From the NCBI RefSeq assembly GCF_902779965.1, contig NZ_CACZDK010000026.1:19558-83557 (forward strand): 64,000 nucleotides of DNA, given 5' to 3'. Position 1 is the stretch's first letter. Each line of letters opens with the position of its first letter. This DNA is from Fibrobacter succinogenes (lineage in GTDB: Bacteria; Fibrobacterota; Fibrobacteria; Fibrobacterales; Fibrobacteraceae). The notes beneath the pieces are model-generated. The model saw only the letters and a list, made by a program, of their open reading frames with translations, made no database searches and was not told the DNA's origin. The translations under genes were made by a program, and so were the position numbers. Shown piece by piece: positions 33,430-42,900 of this stretch.

Positions 33430-34770
33430 ATGTCTCAGTTTAACGCTCATTTCAGAAACATCAACGGCGACGATACCTACCCGCTGACCGACGTCATTTA
33501 CCGCAGCAAGGTGGACGGTAGCCTGCTCGAAGTCGAACACGACCGCGCAGCGCTCGCCAGCCGCAGCCCCGAAGAATGGAAGAAGCTCTTTGCCGAACGC
33601 CGCATGAGCTTTAAGCCCGAAGACATGAGCGGTATCTGGAGCAAGCGTGAAATGGTGCTCCCGGACATTCCGGTCGAAGACATCGTCACCATGCGCGAAG
33701 GCTGGAGCCCGCTCTTTGATGCCGCTCCGCTCGCAAAAGATCTTGGCATCGGAAGCCTCAAGGTAAAACTCTGCGGCAACTCCCATACAGGTAGCTTCAA
33801 GGACCTCGGCATGACAGTTCTCGTCAGCCAAGTGAACCACATCATCAAGAAGAATATCCACCCGATCGACGCTGTTGCTTGCGCTTCTACCGGCGACACC
33901 TCTGCAGCCCTCAGCGCCTACTGCGCCAAGGCAGGCATCCCGTCTATCGTGTTCCTCCCGGCCGGCAAGACCAGCACCGCTCAGCTCATCCAGCCGATTT
34001 CTAACGGCAGCATCGTGCTCGCACTCGACACCGACTTTGACGGTTGCATGAAGATTGTCCAGGAAGTCACGAAGGACAACCGCATTTACCTCGCCAACTC
34101 CATGAACAGCCTCCGCGTTGAAGGCCAGAAGACGATTTCTCCGGAAATCTGCCAGGAACTCGGCTGGACCGTTCCTGACACAGTGATTATCCCGGGCGGA
34201 AACCTCGGTAACGTGAGCGCACTCGCCAAAGGCTTCGAAGACTGCAAGGCCATGGGCCTCATCGACCGCATCCCGCGCATCATCGTCGCTCAAGCCGAAA
34301 ACGCAAACCCGTTCTACCGCGCCTATACACGCGGTTTTGACAAGCTCGAACCGGTTCAGGCCAAGAAGACCCTCGCATCTGCCATTCAGATCGGTAACCC
34401 CGTCAGCTACCCGAAGGCTGTTCGCGCAATCCAGAAGACAAACGGCATGGTCGTAAGCGTCACTGAAGAAGAACTCGCAAACGCCGCTCACCGCGGCGAC
34501 CGCATCGGTCTTTACTGCTGCCCGCACACGGGTGTCGCTCTCGGCGCACTCGAAAAACTTTGTGCAGAAGGCAAGATTGCAAAGGACGAAAACGTTGTCG
34601 TTATCAGCACGGCACACGGTCTCAAGTTCACAGAATTCAAGGTCGCCTATCACGAACAAAAGCTCGAAAACATCGCTAGCAAATATGCAAACCCGGTGTT
34701 CAAAGCCCCTGCTGAAATCGGCGCCGTCATGGACATCTTGAAGAAAGAAATGGCCGCCCGCCGTCGCTAA
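33430..34770 (+). CDS. thrC: Threonine synthase
   Basis: About 446 residues; a PLP enzyme converting O-phosphohomoserine to threonine. The PLP lysine is in CGNSHTGSFKDLGMTV near residue 125, and the phosphate-binding glycine loop is in IIPGGNLGNVSALAKG near 257. The substrate loop ASTGDTSAALSAY is near 155. Start ATG 33430 is preferred over an in-frame ATG at 33394 because GAGGAAATT precedes it and the earlier stretch reads through the promoter-like region. Codon use is strongly biased (AAG, CTC), as in a highly expressed gene. The stop codon lies inside a hairpin that is then repeated downstream. Confidence 0.92.
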   Translation: MSQFNAHFRNINGDDTYPLTDVIYRSKVDGSLLEVEHDRAALASRSPEEWKKLFAERRMSFKPEDMSGIWSKREMVLPDIPVEDIVTMREGWSPLFDAAPLAKDLGIGSLKVKLCGNSHTGSFKDLGMTVLVSQVNHIIKKNIHPIDAVACASTGDTSAALSAYCAKAGIPSIVFLPAGKTSTAQLIQPISNGSIVLALDTDFDGCMKIVQEVTKDNRIYLANSMNSLRVEGQKTISPEICQELGWTVPDTVIIPGGNLGNVSALAKGFEDCKAMGLIDRIPRIIVAQAENANPFYRAYTRGFDKLEPVQAKKTLASAIQIGNPVSYPKAVRAIQKTNGMVVSVTEEELANAAHRGDRIGLYCCPHTGVALGALEKLCAEGKIAKDENVVVISTAHGLKFTEFKVAYHEQKLENIASKYANPVFKAPAEIGAVMDILKKEMAARRR

Positions 34771-34850
34771 TGCGCAAGCATTAGCTCAATGGCCTTGAGC
34801 CGTCGCTAATGCATAAGCATTAGCCAATGGCATTAAGCTATTGCTAATGC
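34761..34850. repeat. Tandem duplication of the thrC end with hairpins
   Basis: Unit 1 (34761-34799) begins with the last thrC codons, CCGTCGCTAATGC, and folds as GCTAATGC-GCAA-GCATTAGC followed by CTCAA-TGGCC-TTGAG. Unit 2 (34800-34837) repeats CCGTCGCTAATGC, hairpin and a decayed second stem. Unit 3 keeps only CTATTGCTAATGC. Confidence 0.85.
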
Positions 34851-34888
34851 GTCATCCTGAGCGGTCATAGACCGCGAAGGATCCAGTT
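34850..34888. repeat. F2 intergenic repeat after thrC
   Basis: CGTCATCCTGAG, hairpin GCGGTCATAGACCGC, then GAAGGATCCAG; same family as at 11631-11723. Confidence 0.75.
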
Positions 34889-34895
34889 ACAATTC

Positions 34896-34923
34896 ACCCT
34901 CGACATCAGTCGAGGGTATTTTT
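34896..34923 (+). terminator. Rho-independent terminator of thrC
   Basis: Perfect 9-bp arms ACCCTCGAC/GTCGAGGGT around ATCA, then ATTTTTA. It lies 126 bases after the stop, beyond the tandem repeats, so they are part of the thrC transcript. Confidence 0.8.
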
Positions 34924-34925
34924 AT

Positions 34926-35099
34926 GCTTCAAAAAGCCTTCGCAGTAGCGTGCAAAACGAGAGTCGCGGGCGACTGGTTGACGCTTACAGCGTCAGTTCT
35001 TCGGCTCACAAATAGAAAACATAATGTTTTCTGCTTGCTTCGCCTTGTAGACTATGCAGGCGCACATGACCGAGTGAAGCCGCTGACGCCGTAGGCGTC
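34926..35099. repeat. Structured repeat element F1, enlarged copy
   Basis: Outer stem GCTTCA (34926-34931) with TGAAGC (35075-35080), first block CGAGAGTCGCGGGC (34958-34971), second block GCACATGACCGAG (35062-35074) and last hairpin GACGCC-GTA-GGCGTC (35085-35099). The inner part is expanded and holds further hairpins: TGACGC-TTACA-GCGTCA and GAAAACATAATGTTTTC. Confidence 0.7.
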
Positions 35100-35159
35100 C
35101 ACTCCGAGCTGGGACCCCTCCAGCATAAATTTTTAAAAATCTTTTTTATACAAAAAGAG

Positions 35160-35182
35160 AAAGGGCTCTAAAAGAGCCCTTT
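35160..35182 (-). terminator. Terminator-like hairpin, minus strand
   Basis: Arms AAAGGGCTC/GAGCCCTTT. On the minus strand it is followed by TCTCTTTTTGTA, so it may end the transcript of the gene at 35434-36741 about 250 bases after its stop codon. Confidence 0.6.
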
Positions 35183-35200
35183 CCTAAGAAGGAGAAAATA

Positions 35201-35275
35201 TTGAGCGGTTTCCAGAACCTTGAACCTATCAGGAGGGGAGCAATGATAAAGTCGTTTCAGGATTTACCTTTCTAA
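35201..35275 (+). CDS. Candidate very small ORF (24 or 10 residues)
   Basis: TTG 35201 follows AAGGAG by six bases and opens a 24-residue frame. Inside it, ATG 35243 is preceded by AGGAGGGG and opens the last 10 residues (MIKSFQDLPF). No similarity is recognised. Two good ribosome sites in a row in a 660-bp gap are uncommon, but chance is possible. It would be antisense to the 3' leader of the minus-strand gene at 35434. Confidence 0.2.
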   Translation: MSGFQNLEPIRRGAMIKSFQDLPF

Positions 35276-35433
35276 CCATTCTCAACGCTCTAAATATACC
35301 AATTTGATAAGGGCTCGGTTCTTTCCTTTTTCTTATTTCTTCACTCAATAAAATTTACCTTTTCAACTTCCATGCTCAATGTTAATTTTTTTTATCCTAA
35401 CATTGGAACAACCGAAGTTAGTACAAAGTAATT

Positions 35434-36741
35434 CTATTCTTCTCTGAAGACGATTTTGCACTTCGGAACAAAGCGGAAACCACCACGACGGTGACGTTCA
35501 ATTTCGAAGTACTTCTTTACGCCTTCGCTCGGATGATCCGGATCGTCGGAGCCATTGATATGGGCTATGACGCGGTTCAACCTGCTCTCGAAGTTCGGGC
35601 GAAGCGGGTCCATGCAAATAGCCGGATCGCGCTTGAACTCGCGGTTCTCGTATTCTTCACGGCCAGTCACCGTGTATTCACGGAGAAGGTTGCGGAGGAT
35701 ACGTGCCGGAACGTTACGCATAAGGTGTTTGCTGTTCACAGAAATCGAGTCATCACTCTTATAATAAACTATCGTAACAGAATCGTTCATGGCATCGAGC
35801 AACTGTTCATGAGCCTTCTGGATCGGAGCCCATGCAGCAAATTCCTGCTTCACCACAGAGCTCATGAGCTTGAGGAACGGTTCAGAAGCATTCACATTTG
35901 CCTTGAAGTTGAATTCAAGAATATAAGCCGGGGCACCGTAGAAACAATCCTTTTCGATAAGGAGCGCACCGGTCTTCGGGTCGCGGATGTCCACCAGAGA
36001 GCGGACGCAACCAATGCTCTTTTCGACTTCATTCTTCCATTCAAGGTTGTGTTCCTTGATGCAATCGTTAAACGTTGCATGGCGGCCCACCAATTCACCC
36101 TTGATATAGACCCCACCGTCATCCTTCATTTCAGCGGGAACTCTGTTTTCAAGAGCTTCGATAAACGACGTCTGTGTGGCTAGGTAGCTAATGTTTTCAT
36201 ATGCCGGAGTGTTCAAGAGAAGAGGTCCGATGTTGATCATGCTGCGAATCCAACGCATGGGGTTCGCGGCAAGCACACCCGGAGTCTCGAACTGGAAGGT
36301 GAAGTCCACCCTGCGATTTCCGTCAATAATTTCGTTACGAAGAATGTTGGATTTCGTAAGGAAAGGATAACGTTTTGGAATGATTTCAAGGCAGAGTTCA
36401 CGGGCATCTTCAGCCGAGTAGAACGAAGAGACAAACGGCAAGTAAGAGCGGAGCACGCTACGAGCAGGAACTGCTTCAAATGCGGCACAACGCTTTACGA
36501 TACGATCGATAAAATCATCTGGATTTTCGCCGCGTTCGTACAACCATGCGACGATGTTGTCCATTATGAATCGGTAAGCGCTTTCATCTACGTAAGAATC
36601 TTCGAAGTACAAATCATTTAGAAGTTTCACGTTGAATCGCGAATCTCGTTTGACCAAGGTCAAAATGTCCTTGACCGGGTAAGACATCAGTAATTCAATG
36701 TGTGCTAGCTGAAGGAATAGATTTGAAACCATTTCACTCAC
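35434..36741 (-). CDS. Conserved-looking protein, function unknown
   Basis: A 435-residue cytoplasmic protein with no signal peptide or membrane segment. I do not recognise the family. The N-terminal 130 residues are helical (YPVKDILTLVKRDSRFNVK, YRFIMDNIVAWLYERGENP). The middle has FTFQFETPGVLAANP and GGVYIKGELVGRHATFND. The C-terminal part has paired acidic/basic stretches (EEYENREFKRDP) and RHRRGGFRFVPKCKIVF. GAGGTGAGTG precedes the ATG. Codon use is like that of well-expressed genes here. It is divergent from mutL, with a 19-bp palindrome between them. Confidence 0.65.
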   Translation of the reverse strand: MSEMVSNLFLQLAHIELLMSYPVKDILTLVKRDSRFNVKLLNDLYFEDSYVDESAYRFIMDNIVAWLYERGENPDDFIDRIVKRCAAFEAVPARSVLRSYLPFVSSFYSAEDARELCLEIIPKRYPFLTKSNILRNEIIDGNRRVDFTFQFETPGVLAANPMRWIRSMINIGPLLLNTPAYENISYLATQTSFIEALENRVPAEMKDDGGVYIKGELVGRHATFNDCIKEHNLEWKNEVEKSIGCVRSLVDIRDPKTGALLIEKDCFYGAPAYILEFNFKANVNASEPFLKLMSSVVKQEFAAWAPIQKAHEQLLDAMNDSVTIVYYKSDDSISVNSKHLMRNVPARILRNLLREYTVTGREEYENREFKRDPAICMDPLRPNFESRLNRVIAHINGSDDPDHPSEGVKKYFEIERHRRGGFRFVPKCKIVFREE

Positions 36742-36766
36742 CTCACTTGTTCATAAAAATTCATTA

Positions 36767-36785
36767 GCTATATTTATAATATAGC
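36767..36785. promoter_or_regulatory. Palindrome between divergent genes (GCTATATT-TAT-AATATAGC)
   Basis: Perfect 8-bp arms around TAT. It lies 26 bases before the minus-strand ATG at 36741 and 48 bases before mutL. It contains TATATT-like -7 elements in both directions, so it may simply be back-to-back promoters or an operator. Confidence 0.4.
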
Positions 36786-36832
36786 AATCAATTATTAAAT
36801 AACTACGAAAAAGCTACATATAAAAGCGAAAA

Positions 36833-38815
36833 ATGGCTGAAATTCACCTTTTATCCGATGAAATCATCAATAAAATTGCTGCTGGCGAGGTCATAGAACG
36901 TCCAGCATCGGCTGTCAAAGAGCTTATTGAGAACGCAATCGACGCCGGAGCAACCCGAATTCAAGTCCAAATCGAACAAGGTGGAAAGAAAAAAATCCAG
37001 GTCACTGACAATGGAAAAGGCATGGGAAATGCCGATCTGGAACTTTGTTTTTTGCGCCATACTACATCCAAACTAACAAGCGCAGATGACTTATTCCACC
37101 TCCAGACAAACGGTTTCCGTGGTGAAGCTGTCGCCTCTATCGCCGCAGTTTCTAAGCTGACAATTACAAGCGCCACGCAAGATGGCGAAAGCGGCCGCAT
37201 TGTCGTCAAGGGCGGAGAAGTCATCGAAAAAGAAGATATCCAGGCAAGCCGCGGCACGACATTCCTCGTCGAAGACCTTTTTTATAACACGCCCGTGCGT
37301 CGCACATTCCTCGGTAGCGAAACATCGGAATGTTCTCGTATATTAGATATAGTCATCAAGACCGCCATTTCGCATCCGGAAATCCGCTTTGACTATAAAG
37401 TCGGCGATAGAACCGTTTTCACAGGCGTTCCAGGCGAGCTCCGCAGCCGCATTGCCGAAGCCATCGGCTCCAAAGTCGCCAAAGGCTTATTGCCCGTCGA
37501 TTACACCGAAGCGGGCGTCCATGTTTCGGGCTACATTTCCCCGACAACAGAGACAAACGGTAAACGCAATCACCAATTTTTATTCATGCGAAACCGCCCC
37601 ATCGAAAACAAGATGGTAAGCAAGGCGGTCTCGCAAGCTTACGAGCCGTACGGAGCGCAGTGCAAGCCCGTTACCGTGTTGTTCCTCGACATGCCCGACA
37701 TGGAATTCGATATTAACGTACACCCGGCCAAACGCGAAGTCCGATTCGCAAACGGCAACTTGGTATTCCTCGTCGTGACGCATGCTATCCGCGATACATT
37801 CACCAAAGATTTAGAAGCGAACTCGCCATTCATCGACTTGAGCGATGAATTTATGGGAAAACCGACGCAGTCCACGTCAACACAGCAGGCGCCATTCGCA
37901 CAGTCTAGTTTTGCGCAGCCATCAACGCAGCCTTCCTTTGCGCAATCGTCAAACGCAGAAAACGATTTGTCTTGGGAATCGCAACCGAGCGCCGCGGCAC
38001 ATACCTCCGCGCCATCCTCGTTTACACAACCAAGCTTTGCTCAGCCGAACTTCGCTAGCACAGTGCCTACAAGCAAGCCTTACTCACAACCGCCCAAAGC
38101 GACAAGTTCTCTTTCGGATAAAAAATCCAAGTACAACGTGAGCGACGACGTTCAGGACTTGTTTTCGCTCCCCGAGTACGGCAAGATTATTTCGCTGGAA
38201 CCGGACCTCACGAAGCCCACGCCACCGCGCGAAACGCCTTGGGCGCCGCCATCATTCTTCCAAATTGCAAACACATACATTGCAGGAGAAGATTCCAACG
38301 GCCTCTTGATTATCGACCAGCACGCCGCCCACACGCGAGTGCTCTTTGAACAAGCGATGGAATCGCTCCAGAACAATATTTCTCAAGATAGCCAAGAGCT
38401 CTTGTTTCCGGAACTGATCGATCTCTCTAAGCAAGAAAAAGAAATTTTCCGAAACGTCGATGAACAACTCCGCAAGCTGGGATTTTTCGTCGAACCGTTT
38501 GGCGGCGACACGTACCAAATCCGCTCCATTCCGAGTGCGCTCCCGCTTTCGCGTGCGGCAAAAGCAGTTCACGACTTCTTGAACGATGTCGATGAAAACG
38601 ATACCAAGAACGACATGGTCAAATTCCAAGAAGCCATTGCAAAATCTTGGGCCAAGACAAACGCTTACCAAGCCGGCGACAAACTCAAGCCCGAAGAAAT
38701 TACAGCGCTTGTAAGTCAGTTGATGATTACGCAGGACCCGCTCAAGTCACCCTTCGGAAGTCCCACGCTCATGCGTTTAACGCTTGACGAACTGAGCAAG
38801 AAATTCAGACACTAG
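36833..38815 (+). CDS. mutL: DNA mismatch repair protein MutL
   Basis: 660 residues. The N-terminal GHKL ATPase is clear: ELIENAIDAGATRI (Asn/Asp of ATP site) near residue 35, VTDNGKGM near 60, FRGEAVASIAAV near 98 and RGTTFLVEDLFYNTPVR near 143. A Ser/Gln/Pro-rich linker runs from about 345 to 445, then the dimerisation domain. In this domain DQHAAHTRVLFEQ stands where endonuclease-type MutL has DQHA-x2-E-x4-E: the first Glu is Thr. SWAKTNA stands for ACRxAVK, and SPFGSPT for CPHGRPT. Nicking activity is therefore doubtful. Its last 39 bases overlap the end of lpxB on the other strand. Confidence 0.93.
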   Translation: MAEIHLLSDEIINKIAAGEVIERPASAVKELIENAIDAGATRIQVQIEQGGKKKIQVTDNGKGMGNADLELCFLRHTTSKLTSADDLFHLQTNGFRGEAVASIAAVSKLTITSATQDGESGRIVVKGGEVIEKEDIQASRGTTFLVEDLFYNTPVRRTFLGSETSECSRILDIVIKTAISHPEIRFDYKVGDRTVFTGVPGELRSRIAEAIGSKVAKGLLPVDYTEAGVHVSGYISPTTETNGKRNHQFLFMRNRPIENKMVSKAVSQAYEPYGAQCKPVTVLFLDMPDMEFDINVHPAKREVRFANGNLVFLVVTHAIRDTFTKDLEANSPFIDLSDEFMGKPTQSTSTQQAPFAQSSFAQPSTQPSFAQSSNAENDLSWESQPSAAAHTSAPSSFTQPSFAQPNFASTVPTSKPYSQPPKATSSLSDKKSKYNVSDDVQDLFSLPEYGKIISLEPDLTKPTPPRETPWAPPSFFQIANTYIAGEDSNGLLIIDQHAAHTRVLFEQAMESLQNNISQDSQELLFPELIDLSKQEKEIFRNVDEQLRKLGFFVEPFGGDTYQIRSIPSALPLSRAAKAVHDFLNDVDENDTKNDMVKFQEAIAKSWAKTNAYQAGDKLKPEEITALVSQLMITQDPLKSPFGSPTLMRLTLDELSKKFRH

Positions 38816-39943
38816 TTCACTAGAGGTCTTGCCGACATCTAGAATTTTACGGAGACGGAAAGCTATTTCGTCAACGGTTCCGATATCTTGCTGGAACAAG
38901 GCATCGACAATAGCTGTAGCCATTCGATCGTTCATCTTATGGCGAATAATAAATTCCGGTGTCACGCCACAGCCAAAGATGGCATTCGGTAACGACAGAT
39001 ATTCGGACTTGACCAACAGCTTTCCCATTGCATAAGTCAAAAAGTCCGGTACAACGCATGCCGCAAACGGAATCGCGGCACAAGCCATTTCAAGCGTACT
39101 TGTACCAAACGAGGTAATCGCCGCCGCATATGCCGAATAGAAATTCATGCGGTCACTCAAACGTTTGGGCGCAACCACAACCTTTAACCAACTCGGTAAA
39201 CGCCCATTATAAAGTTTTTCAAGAGCGACCAAAAGCGGAACTTCCAAATGTTCACGCGATGCAACAACCGCGACATCTGGAAGCGGGCCAAAATTGTATT
39301 CTGCGCATATATTGCGGTATTTTTCGGCAACCTTGACAAAAGACGGCAGATTGCGCAAAGCGCTTGTACGGCGGCTTCCCGGCAAAAGTAACATATCGGA
39401 CTTGGGCTCGACACGATCAAACGCCCAGCCCGTTATAGGGTGCTTGAGTCGAATCGTATCGCAGCCCATTCGCTTGTACGCATAAGCTTCGATGTCAAAG
39501 AACACGGCCAAACGAATATTGCTAGCCTGCTTGAACAAACTCGCCCGCTTGGATTTCCAGGCCCACACTTGCGGAGGCGCCACGTAAAGCATGGGTTTGC
39601 CCCACTTTTTGGCAAGGGCCGCAAGCCGCATATTAAAACCCGGATAATCAATAGCTATTATACCCAGGCACTTTTTCGATTCCGCCGCATCGCTCAAAAC
39701 TTCAAAAACATTCTTTAACGAGAAATATTTGGGGACTACATCGCCGACGCCCGACACCGGGAGTTCGTTGTAATCCCACAAGGGATGAAGCCCTTTCTCC
39801 TGCATCAACGGGCCACCAAGACCAATGACCTTGAAGCCAAGATTGACCGCCGTCGAGACCATCTCGGCGCCAATCATGTCACCGGAATCCTCTCCTGCGC
39901 AGAAGAGGATGTAAGGAGAGTTTTCTTCGTTAACGTTTTGCAC
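38777..39943 (-). CDS. lpxB: Lipid-A-disaccharide synthase
   Basis: A 388-residue GT19 enzyme joining UDP-diacylglucosamine and lipid X in lipid A synthesis at the inner membrane face. FCAGEDSGDMIGAEMV at the start, YVAPPQVWAWKSKR near residue 122, LLLPGSRRTSALRNLP near 190 and SFGTSTLEMACAAIPF near 280 are the family landmarks. GEDSGD replaces the more common GEASGD. It begins 14 bases inside the end of dnaE, and its own end runs 39 bases into mutL tail to tail, so both neighbours constrain its sequence. A Gram-negative outer membrane is implied. Confidence 0.93.
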   Translation of the reverse strand: MQNVNEENSPYILFCAGEDSGDMIGAEMVSTAVNLGFKVIGLGGPLMQEKGLHPLWDYNELPVSGVGDVVPKYFSLKNVFEVLSDAAESKKCLGIIAIDYPGFNMRLAALAKKWGKPMLYVAPPQVWAWKSKRASLFKQASNIRLAVFFDIEAYAYKRMGCDTIRLKHPITGWAFDRVEPKSDMLLLPGSRRTSALRNLPSFVKVAEKYRNICAEYNFGPLPDVAVVASREHLEVPLLVALEKLYNGRLPSWLKVVVAPKRLSDRMNFYSAYAAAITSFGTSTLEMACAAIPFAACVVPDFLTYAMGKLLVKSEYLSLPNAIFGCGVTPEFIIRHKMNDRMATAIVDALFQQDIGTVDEIAFRLRKILDVGKTSSELVSEFLAQFVKR

Positions 39944-42900
39944 GATTCGATACCCAAACCTTCAGTGCGCCCAAATCGGTTCTGAGCCACTGCAACAAAT
40001 CCTGAGTATATACAACTTTATATTTTTTTAAGAGAACGACATGTTCAAAACCAGATTCTGTCTCCAAATGGAACACAAATTCGCACCCACGGGAGTATTC
40101 GTCGGCCAAATTGGCCTTCATTTCGACCTCAAGCTTATCCAAAAACTCGTCCGTTAGCATTCCCGAGTATAGCGAAACATGAATATGGCTCACCATATCG
40201 CAACGGACTCTGTCTAGCTGGATGACTTCTTCGACGATAATTTGATAGCCATCGCGGTCGCGTTGCTGCTCCAAAACGCCCTTCACAAGAACGCGGTCAT
40301 CAATCGAAACGGAATCGCGCAAACGCTCCCACACATCCTTCTTGAAGAACATTTCAACTTCGCCATGGAAGTCCTGGATAGCGCCAGAGCCAATCGTATC
40401 ACCGCGCTTTGTTTCGATGGAGCGCATGCGAATAACGACACCACCCACAACGACCGTATCGCCCACATAGCGAGTTATTTCATCTTCCGAAAGCGAGCAG
40501 CTCGTAAATCCCTGCAATTCCGGGCGGAACTCGTCCAGCGGATGCCCAGAAAGGAACAAGCCTAGCACGCTGCGTTCCTTGTTGAGCATTTCCATCGCCG
40601 TCCATTCTTCGGCTTCTTCCAAGACTTCAGCAGTATTCGGCATGGCAGCAGGGCCACCCAAGTCAAACAAGGAGACCTGGCCCTTCACCTTGTCTTCTTG
40701 ACTGCGCATCGCAACTTCGAGAGCGCGGTCCACCGTTGCGCATTGCACGGCACGGCTTCCCGGCAGGTCGTCCAAAGCGCCAGCCATGATCAAGCATTCC
40801 AAAACCTTTTTATTGAGCGGCGGACGCTTTTCCGGTTGCGCGGCCTGGTATTCCGTCACGCGTTTGCAGAAATCAAAGATGTCTTTGTAGATGCCACGGC
40901 GTTCACGTTCCGCGACCACATCTTCGACAACAGCAATACCCACGTTGCGGATGCCCGCAAGGCCGTAAAGAATTTGACCTTTGGTATTGGCAGAGAATAC
41001 ACCCAACGACGTGTTGATGTTCGGCGACAAGACTTCAATGCCCAAGCGCTTGCATTCCAAAATGATGGTCACCGTATCTTCGGTCTTGCCCATCTTAGAG
41101 GTCATGGATGCGGCCATGTATTCCGGACCGTAATGCGTCTTGAGGTACGCCGTCTGGTAAGCAACGTAAGCGTAAGCAGCAGCGTGGCTCTTGTTAAATG
41201 CGTATCCGCAGAACGGGAGCACAGCGTCCCAGACTTTCTGGATCATCGCCTTGTCGTAGCCCTTGTCCAAGCACTTCTGGAAGAACTCCGGTTCGAGCTT
41301 TGCCATCTTTTCCGGCATCTTCTTTGCCATGATACGGCGGATGTTGTCAGCACCACCCAGCGAATAACCACCCAGAATCTGGGCCAGTTTCATCACCTGT
41401 TCCTGATAAACGATAACGCCGTACGTTTCGCCAAGCACCTGCTCCAAGTCCGGATGGTAGCAGTCGATTTCTTCCTTACCGTTTTTACGCGCAATAAAGT
41501 GCGGAATCTGGTCAATCGGCCCCGGTCGGTACAGGGCATTCATAGCGATAAGGTCAAAGATTCGCGTCGGCTTCAGTTCGCGCAGGTACTTCTGCATACC
41601 CGGAGATTCGAACTGGAACACCGTTGTGGTAAGACCCTTGCCCAAAAGATCGAACGTTGCCTTGTCATCAATCGGGATCTTATTCATCACCAGCTTGATG
41701 TTGCGGTTCTGTTCGACCATCTTCACCGTATCTTGAATGATGGACAAGTTGATAAGCCCAAGGAAGTCCATCTTCAAAAGCCCGATGTCTTCGGCGTAGT
41801 GCTTATCGTACATCACCACCGGAGTATCTTCGGGCGCGGCACGATACAAAGGCGCAAGGTTGTAAATCGGAGTCGGCGTAATCACCACGCCGCAAGCATG
41901 CACGCCCGTCTGGCGCGGCAAATCTTCAAGTCTTTTAGCAACGTCCCAAAGGTTCTGGTAGCTTGCGCGGCTGCCAATCATCGCCTGCAACGGTTCCGGG
42001 CTGTAACCATCTTCCAGGTTATTGCCCTTCTTGTCTTTACCCGTCCAGGCCTGCTTTAAGCTAAAGTTCAACGTGCGCTGCGGGAAGAGCTTCGTAATGG
42101 CCTTCGCTTCGGCAGGCGGAATCCCGAGCACGCGGGCCACGTCCGTAATCACCGCCTTCGACTTGAGCATGCCGTAGGTAATAATCTGGCCCACGCACTC
42201 CTTGCCGTACTTATCCGTCACGTACTGGATCACGCGGCCGCGGTCACGGTCTGCAAAGTCCGTATCGATATCCGGCATGGACACACGTTCCGGGTTCAGG
42301 AATCGTTCAAAAAGGAGATCGAATGTAAGCGGGTCAATGTCGGTAATACCGATGATGTAAGTGACCAGGGAACCAGCGGCAGAACCACGCCCCGGACCCA
42401 CGGGAATACCGTGTTCACGAGACCAGTTGATGAAGTCCCAAACAATGAGCAAGTAGCCTGCGACGTTCATGTTGCGGATACAGTTCAGTTCCTTGTACAT
42501 GCGCTTGCCCACATCTGTTTCGTGAGCCGGGAACTTAAAATCTTCGTCGGGGAATCGCCACTTGAGGCGTTCATTGCAAAGGTGTGTGATATAGATATCG
42601 GCATCGCCACCCGGTTTGCACCAGCGATGCACATTTTTCTTCAAAGCCTTCTGGTCATCTTCATCAAAAAATTCCGGCTGCGACAAACGATCGATTTCGG
42701 CATTGTCTTCGTCGGTCAGCGCATCTTCGGCAACGCCTTTTTCGGCACAGTAATTTGCCTTGACCTTCTTTTTGCGGTCCTTGATAACGCCCTTGAGTTC
42801 GCGTTCACGCACAACCGGATATTCTGCATCGTATTCCGCCTTCATGATGGATTTGATGCTCTGGTATTCATCCGAAGCAAGGAACTCATCAGGAATCTTG

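Noticed and set aside
33397..34659. 420-residue open frame antisense to thrC
   Set aside because: Same effect of codon bias in a highly expressed gene; no motif or ribosome site.
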